From positions 1 through 10,045 of the forward strand of contig JAFAZM010000036.1 of the NCBI GenBank assembly GCA_019239785.1: DNA of 10,045 bases. The letters are read 5' to 3'. This DNA comes from Sphingomonadaceae bacterium (GTDB lineage: Bacteria; Pseudomonadota; Alphaproteobacteria; Sphingomonadales; Sphingomonadaceae). Position 1 is the first letter of the stretch, and every line of letters begins with the position of its first letter. The notes below the pieces were generated by a model that saw nothing but the letters and a program-made list of their open reading frames with translations, did not search any database and was not told the DNA's origin. This document shows, piece after piece, positions 6,209 to 10,045 of this stretch. A program made the position numbers and the translations under genes.

Positions 6209-8251
6209 GTGGGCTCGATTCTCCTTCGGCAGCTGGGCGGGCGGGCCCTCGCCGGTTTGGCTTTCTCTTTGGTCCTCACCTCATTGCCGGCCGCACCCGC
6301 TTCGGCCCACCCGGCCCCCGCGACCCGTCGCGCCACCGCTGGTCCTCACGCCTCTGGTGGCCTCGTCGCCTTCCGCACGGACGCCGAGCTGCGCCGCTAT
6401 CTGCGCCGCGGCCGGGACAATTCGCCTCCGCCACCTCCGCCTCCGCCGCCGCCTCCGCCACCTCCGTCGCCCGCAATGGTCGCCGCGCCGTCCGCTGCGG
6501 CGCCCGCCCCGCCCCAAGCGGGCTATGAAGCGCAAGGCAATGTCGTCGTCACCGGCACCCGCACCGCCAGCCCCAATCTCGCCAACACGCAGCCCACCAT
6601 CACCAACAACCAGGAGGCGAATGTCGACGAGGGGGACATCGTCAAGACGAACGGCGAGTTCCTCGTCATCCTGCGCCGCGGGCGATTGTTCACCGTCTCA
6701 TTGGGCGGCGGCCGGATGCGGCCGGTCGATACGATCAATGCCTTCCCGCCGGGCGTCTCCGGCCAGGGCGACTGGTATGACGAGATGCTGCTGAACGGCG
6801 ACTGGGTGGTCGTCGTCGGCTATTCCTACGAACGCGGCGGGACCGAGATCAATCGCTTCCGGCTCGATCCGGGCGGCGGGCTGCGCTTCGTCGATTCCTA
6901 TCACCTGAAGTCGAACGATTATTATTCCGACCGCAACTATGCCTCGCGGCTGATCGGCACCCGCTTGATCTTCTACACGCCGCTCGAGCTCGGCTGGGAG
7001 GACGATCCGCTCGAGGCGCTGCCGGGGCTGCGCCGGTGGCAGCCGGGCGACGCCGAGGACAAGCCGTTCCGCCGGATCGCGCCGGCGACCCAGGTCTATA
7101 TCGCGCCGCGGATGCGCGACGACCGCGACGCCGATATCGACACGCTCCATTCGGTGACGACCTGCGATCTGGTGGCGCCGGTGCTGGATTGCTCGGCGGT
7201 GGCGGTGCTCGGCCCGGAATCGCGGACCTTCTACGTCTCGGCCGACGCGGTCTATCTCTGGGTCGCGGACTGGACCCAGCGCGACCTTCGCCGCGGCGAG
7301 CCGGAGGCGTTCCTCTACCGGCTGCCCTTCGGGCGCGAGCGGCCCTCGGCGATCGGCACGCACGGCAGCCCGGTCGACCAATTCTCGTTCCGCGAGGATG
7401 CGCCGGCCGGCGTGGTGAACGTCCTCGTCCGCAAGGAAGGCGGCGGCGACGCGATGTTCCATCCCGAGATCAGCGCCGGCGGTGTCGCCCTGCTGCGCCT
7501 GCCGATCGCCGCGCTCGGCGACGGCTCGCGCCAGGCGTCCGACAGCTTCTACCGCTGGCTGCCGAGCCCGGGCGACGCGGACGAGTGGAACTTCCACAAC
7601 CGCTTCGTCGGCGATCATGTTCTCTATGGCGCGGGCGGATTCGGCGATGAGGCCAAGACCGCGACCCTCTTTGTCGCACCGCTGCGCGGCGGCGCGACCG
7701 CGCGGATCCAGCTCAGCCACGCAGTGGACCGGATCGACCTGCTCGGCCGGGACGGCGTGGTGATCGGCGAAGGCGCCGGCGGCAGGCTCGGCTTCACCGC
7801 GATCGAGCTGCCGCCGCGCGCCGCGCCGGTGCGCGGCGACGTCTTCACCCTGCCCGCGGCCTCGGAAGGCGAAACCCGCAGCCACGCCTTCTTCTTCCGG
7901 CCGAACGACCCGGAAGGCGCGTCCGGCCTGCTCGGCCTGCCGATCTCGCGGTCGGCGCCCGAGGCCTATCGGCGCTTCTTCGGCAGCGCCGCCTCGATGC
8001 TCTTCCTGCGCCGCGACAATCGCCGCTTCGCCCGCGGCGGCGAGCTGGACTCGCACCTGGAGGGCGTGGTCGACGATGCCTGCAAGGCGTCGTGCACCGA
8101 CTGGTACGGCAATGCCCGGCCGATCTTCCTCGGCAATCGGGTGTTCGCTTTGCTCGGCTACGAGCTGGTCGAGGGCCGAATGGAGAATGGCAGGATCGGC
8201 GAGATCGGCCGGGTGAACTTCGCGCCCTCCGCTACGCAGATGCAGCGTTAG
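6209..8251 (+). CDS. Secreted beta-propeller protein (PF09826-like) with polyproline and TonB-box-like N-terminal region
   Basis: A 680-residue protein. Residues 1-33 form a Sec signal ending ASA, with probable cleavage before His34. A basic segment (about 55-69) is followed by 14 consecutive prolines (73-86), an Ala/Pro linker, and EAQGNVVVTGTRTASPNL (107-124), which resembles the TonB-box region of sphingomonad TonB-dependent receptors. From residue 132, TNNQEANVDEGDIVKTNGEF matches the entry motif (TNxQxxxVDEADIVKTDG type) of the secreted beta-propeller family PF09826, and the rest is strand-rich and about the right length for that propeller. The four cysteines form two close pairs, 319/328 and 625/629, consistent with periplasmic disulfides. 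No enzymatic motif is visible and the molecular function is unknown. The start is the GTG at 6209, six bases after AGGGAGGGG. The gene has its own candidate promoter although it follows the M28 gene on the same strand. Confidence 0.82.
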   Translation: MGSILLRQLGGRALAGLAFSLVLTSLPAAPASAHPAPATRRATAGPHASGGLVAFRTDAELRRYLRRGRDNSPPPPPPPPPPPPPPSPAMVAAPSAAAPAPPQAGYEAQGNVVVTGTRTASPNLANTQPTITNNQEANVDEGDIVKTNGEFLVILRRGRLFTVSLGGGRMRPVDTINAFPPGVSGQGDWYDEMLLNGDWVVVVGYSYERGGTEINRFRLDPGGGLRFVDSYHLKSNDYYSDRNYASRLIGTRLIFYTPLELGWEDDPLEALPGLRRWQPGDAEDKPFRRIAPATQVYIAPRMRDDRDADIDTLHSVTTCDLVAPVLDCSAVAVLGPESRTFYVSADAVYLWVADWTQRDLRRGEPEAFLYRLPFGRERPSAIGTHGSPVDQFSFREDAPAGVVNVLVRKEGGGDAMFHPEISAGGVALLRLPIAALGDGSRQASDSFYRWLPSPGDADEWNFHNRFVGDHVLYGAGGFGDEAKTATLFVAPLRGGATARIQLSHAVDRIDLLGRDGVVIGEGAGGRLGFTAIELPPRAAPVRGDVFTLPAASEGETRSHAFFFRPNDPEGASGLLGLPISRSAPEAYRRFFGSAASMLFLRRDNRRFARGGELDSHLEGVVDDACKASCTDWYGNARPIFLGNRVFALLGYELVEGRMENGRIGEIGRVNFAPSATQMQR

Positions 8252-8274
8252 GACGGCCTATGCAAATAGATGAT

Positions 8275-8390
8275 CGCTCATCCTGAGTAGGGACTGAGCT
8301 TGACGAAGGCCCGTATCGAAGGACCGCTCGGATGTGGTGCGTCCTTCGATACGCCCGTTCGACAAGCTCACCGGCTACTCAGGATGAGCG
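8275..8390. repeat. Large palindromic repeat, copy 2 (arm order B-A')
   Basis: The outer inverted repeat is a perfect 16 bp: CGCTCATCCTGAGTAG (8275-8290) against CTACTCAGGATGAGCG (8375-8390). The inner one is a perfect 13 bp: CGTATCGAAGGAC (8312-8324) against GTCCTTCGATACG (8341-8353), with a 16-base loop that copy 1 lacks. Its left arm corresponds to arm B and its right arm to arm A of the copy at 4191-4292, so the two copies are inverted relative to each other. It fills most of the gap between two convergent genes, starting 23 bases after one stop and ending 16 bases from the other. It could act as a shared transcription terminator or mRNA 3'-end stabiliser. Confidence 0.88.
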
Positions 8391-8406
8391 GGTCAGACGC
8401 TCTCGC

Positions 8407-10045
8407 TTATCGCCCTGCCACCACCCGGCTGCCGTCCGGCCCCCGGCCGTAGGGGCTGGTGAAGGCGCGGTCCTGGACCGGCGCGTGCGGGTCGTCGCCG
8501 GGCTCGCGCACCGCGGGCAGGATGGAGCGCGGCACGATCATGTTGGTGTAGCTGATCTGGACCCGGCTACTGTAATTGCCGGCCATGGTCGCGACGACCA
8601 GGTCGAGCTCCGGGATCACCGTCACCAGATTGCCGCCAGCGCCGCGCATCGAGAAGCTGCGCACGATGCGGTTCTTGAAGGGAAAATCCTCGATCCACCA
8701 GAGATAGCCGTAGAAGACGTGCGCGAGGTGATATTGCGGCGAGGTCGCGGCGACGGCGAAGGCCGGATCGAGGATCTGCCGGCCCGCCCAGCCGCCATGA
8801 TTCAGCATCAGCTGGCCGAATTTCAGGAAATCCCGCGGCAGCACCTGCACGCTGCCGCCGCCATAGGGCCGGCCGAGCGGATCGAGGTCCCAGGCATAAT
8901 GGTCGATCCGCATCGGCCGGGCGACCAGACGGTCGAAGGTCAGCACCGGCGTTTCCCCACTCACCGCCCCAAGCATGCCGAGCGCGAGATTGGGGCTGGC
9001 GCTGCAATAGACCGCATTCTCGCCCGGCGGCGTCGCCAGCGGCACCCGCAAGGTGTAGCGATACCAGTCCGGCTCGGCCTCCTGGTTGGTCATCGTCTCC
9101 TCATTGCCGGGCGCGGCATCGTTGCCGTCGTCGCAGAAATAGCCCGACGACATGGTGAGCAGATGCTCCAGCGTCATCGTGCGCTTGGCCGGCTCGAGCC
9201 CGGCCGGAAAGGCGCCGCCGTTCATCACCTGGTAGACCGGGCTGTCGAGCCGCAGCGGCGCGCCGGCCCGCATCGCAGCGCCGATCGTGATCGCGGTGAT
9301 GCTCTTCGCCGCGGAGCGGGTGTCGTGCAGCCGGTCGCGGCTATAGCCGTGGAAATATTCCTCGAGCACCAGCCGGCCGTGCCGCGCGATCAGCAGGGCC
9401 TGGATCTGCGGCGCGTCCGCCGAGTCCATCCTCGTTTCGAGCAGCGACTGGACGAACCGCTCGACCGCCGGCCGGTCGATGCCCACCTCCTCCAGCGTGC
9501 CGGTCGGCCAGCCGTCGGCGCGGGGCGGCGGCGCGCGATAGGCATAGGCGCCCGGAATGCGGCCGCGCGGATAGAAATCGCTGTCGTCCCCGTCGCGGCT
9601 GAAATCGAAGCTGCCGCCGCGATTGGGGAAGAACAGGCTGAAGCCCTGCGTATCGGCATCGTAGCGTCCGCGCGCCAGCTCCCGCTCGGGAGCATTGCCG
9701 CGATGCCCGAGCAGCCGCACGACATCGCCCTCGCGGACCAGCCGGTCGGCACCGATCTGGGTGCCGAAATCGCGCTCCGGATTGCGCAGCACGGCGTCGA
9801 GCGCGCCGTCCGGCCGGTTGCGCAGCAGCAGATAGAGGGTGAAGACGTCCGGCATCGTGCGGAGCGCGCCCTCCCAGCGGCCGGGACCGGTCGCGCGAAG
9901 CACGACCGGAATCGCATAGCGGCTCGAATTGGCGGGCGTTCCCGGCCGGACCCAGAGGCCGCGGATCGTGCTGGGCCCGTCCAAGCGGCCGCGGAAGGCG
10001 CCCTGATCGCCCGGCAATACGAAGCTGAGCTCCCCCTGCGCCAGC
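8407..10045 (-). CDS. Serine hydrolase of the beta-lactamase / class C-like fold, 5' end beyond the window
   Basis: The frame is open from the window edge to TAA at 8409-8407, giving about 545 residues. The true start is not visible; the TTG at 10017 is not convincing because nine further in-frame residues (LAQGELSFV) precede it. Counting from that TTG, residues about 1-165 form a beta-rich N-terminal region I cannot assign. From about 170 a beta-lactamase-family domain follows: nucleophile motif SAAK (Ser235, Lys238) in DTRSAAKSITAI, second motif Tyr337-Cys-Ser in NAVYCSASPNLALG, and a third-motif region RGAGGN (458-463) before LVTVIPELDLVVATM. This is the layout of penicillin-binding-protein-like esterases and 6-aminohexanoate-dimer-hydrolase-like enzymes more than of true cephalosporinases. 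Likely role: hydrolysis of an ester, amide or peptide bond, probably in the periplasm; the substrate is unknown. An export signal would lie outside the window. Convergent with the beta-propeller gene. Confidence 0.9.
   Translation of the reverse strand, partial: LAQGELSFVLPGDQGAFRGRLDGPSTIRGLWVRPGTPANSSRYAIPVVLRATGPGRWEGALRTMPDVFTLYLLLRNRPDGALDAVLRNPERDFGTQIGADRLVREGDVVRLLGHRGNAPERELARGRYDADTQGFSLFFPNRGGSFDFSRDGDDSDFYPRGRIPGAYAYRAPPPRADGWPTGTLEEVGIDRPAVERFVQSLLETRMDSADAPQIQALLIARHGRLVLEEYFHGYSRDRLHDTRSAAKSITAITIGAAMRAGAPLRLDSPVYQVMNGGAFPAGLEPAKRTMTLEHLLTMSSGYFCDDGNDAAPGNEETMTNQEAEPDWYRYTLRVPLATPPGENAVYCSASPNLALGMLGAVSGETPVLTFDRLVARPMRIDHYAWDLDPLGRPYGGGSVQVLPRDFLKFGQLMLNHGGWAGRQILDPAFAVAATSPQYHLAHVFYGYLWWIEDFPFKNRIVRSFSMRGAGGNLVTVIPELDLVVATMAGNYSSRVQISYTNMIVPRSILPAVREPGDDPHAPVQDRAFTSPYGRGPDGSRVVAGR

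Noticed and set aside
6527..6601. Annotating the propeller gene as a TonB-dependent receptor
   Set aside because: Only the short VVVTGTR segment resembles a receptor. No plug domain or outer-membrane barrel follows, and the rest matches a soluble beta-propeller family.

Overview
The window looks like a chromosomal segment of a GC-rich alphaproteobacterium, most likely a member of the Sphingomonadales (Sphingomonas-like). This rests on the very high GC, the short intergenic regions, a TonB-box-like 'VVVTGTR' segment typical of sphingomonad envelope proteins, and palindromic repeats built on CTCATCCTGAG and GTATCGAAGGAC that I associate with sphingomonads from memory. No phage, insertion sequence, tRNA, rRNA or CRISPR signal is visible.

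Layout. Positions 1-600 (+ strand) hold the end of an unidentified gene tightly coupled to an AHSA1/SRPBCC-type ligand-binding protein, closed by a strong 13-bp hairpin that probably serves both strands. Positions 668-1174 (- strand) encode an exported Tyr/Gly-rich protein ending in two glycine-zipper segments. Positions 1297-4169 (- strand) form a two-gene operon: an exported prolyl oligopeptidase (S9A), then a small exported protein of unknown function whose GTG start overlaps the peptidase stop. Reading away from the peptidase on the + strand is a PA-domain M28 metallopeptidase lipoprotein (4360-6042). It is followed by a secreted beta-propeller protein (6209-8251) with its own candidate promoter, and then on the - strand by a serine beta-lactamase/esterase-like hydrolase (8407 to the window edge, 5' end missing).

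Two roughly 100-116 bp palindromic repeats mark the region. One lies between the divergent peptidase genes (4191-4292), the other between the convergent propeller and serine-hydrolase genes (8275-8390). Each is built of two unequal arms, A and B, and the two copies lie in opposite order (A-B' and B-A').

At least five consecutive genes encode proteins with an export signal, and three of the products in this block are hydrolases (S9A, M28, beta-lactamase fold; the export signal of the last lies outside the window). This suggests periplasmic or surface peptide processing, but nothing in the sequence proves that they work as one pathway. The least ordinary items are the propeller protein (14 prolines, then a TonB-box-like motif, then a PF09826-like propeller), the palindrome between its -35 and -10 boxes, and the paired repeats. 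I do not see a clear, self-contained novel system.
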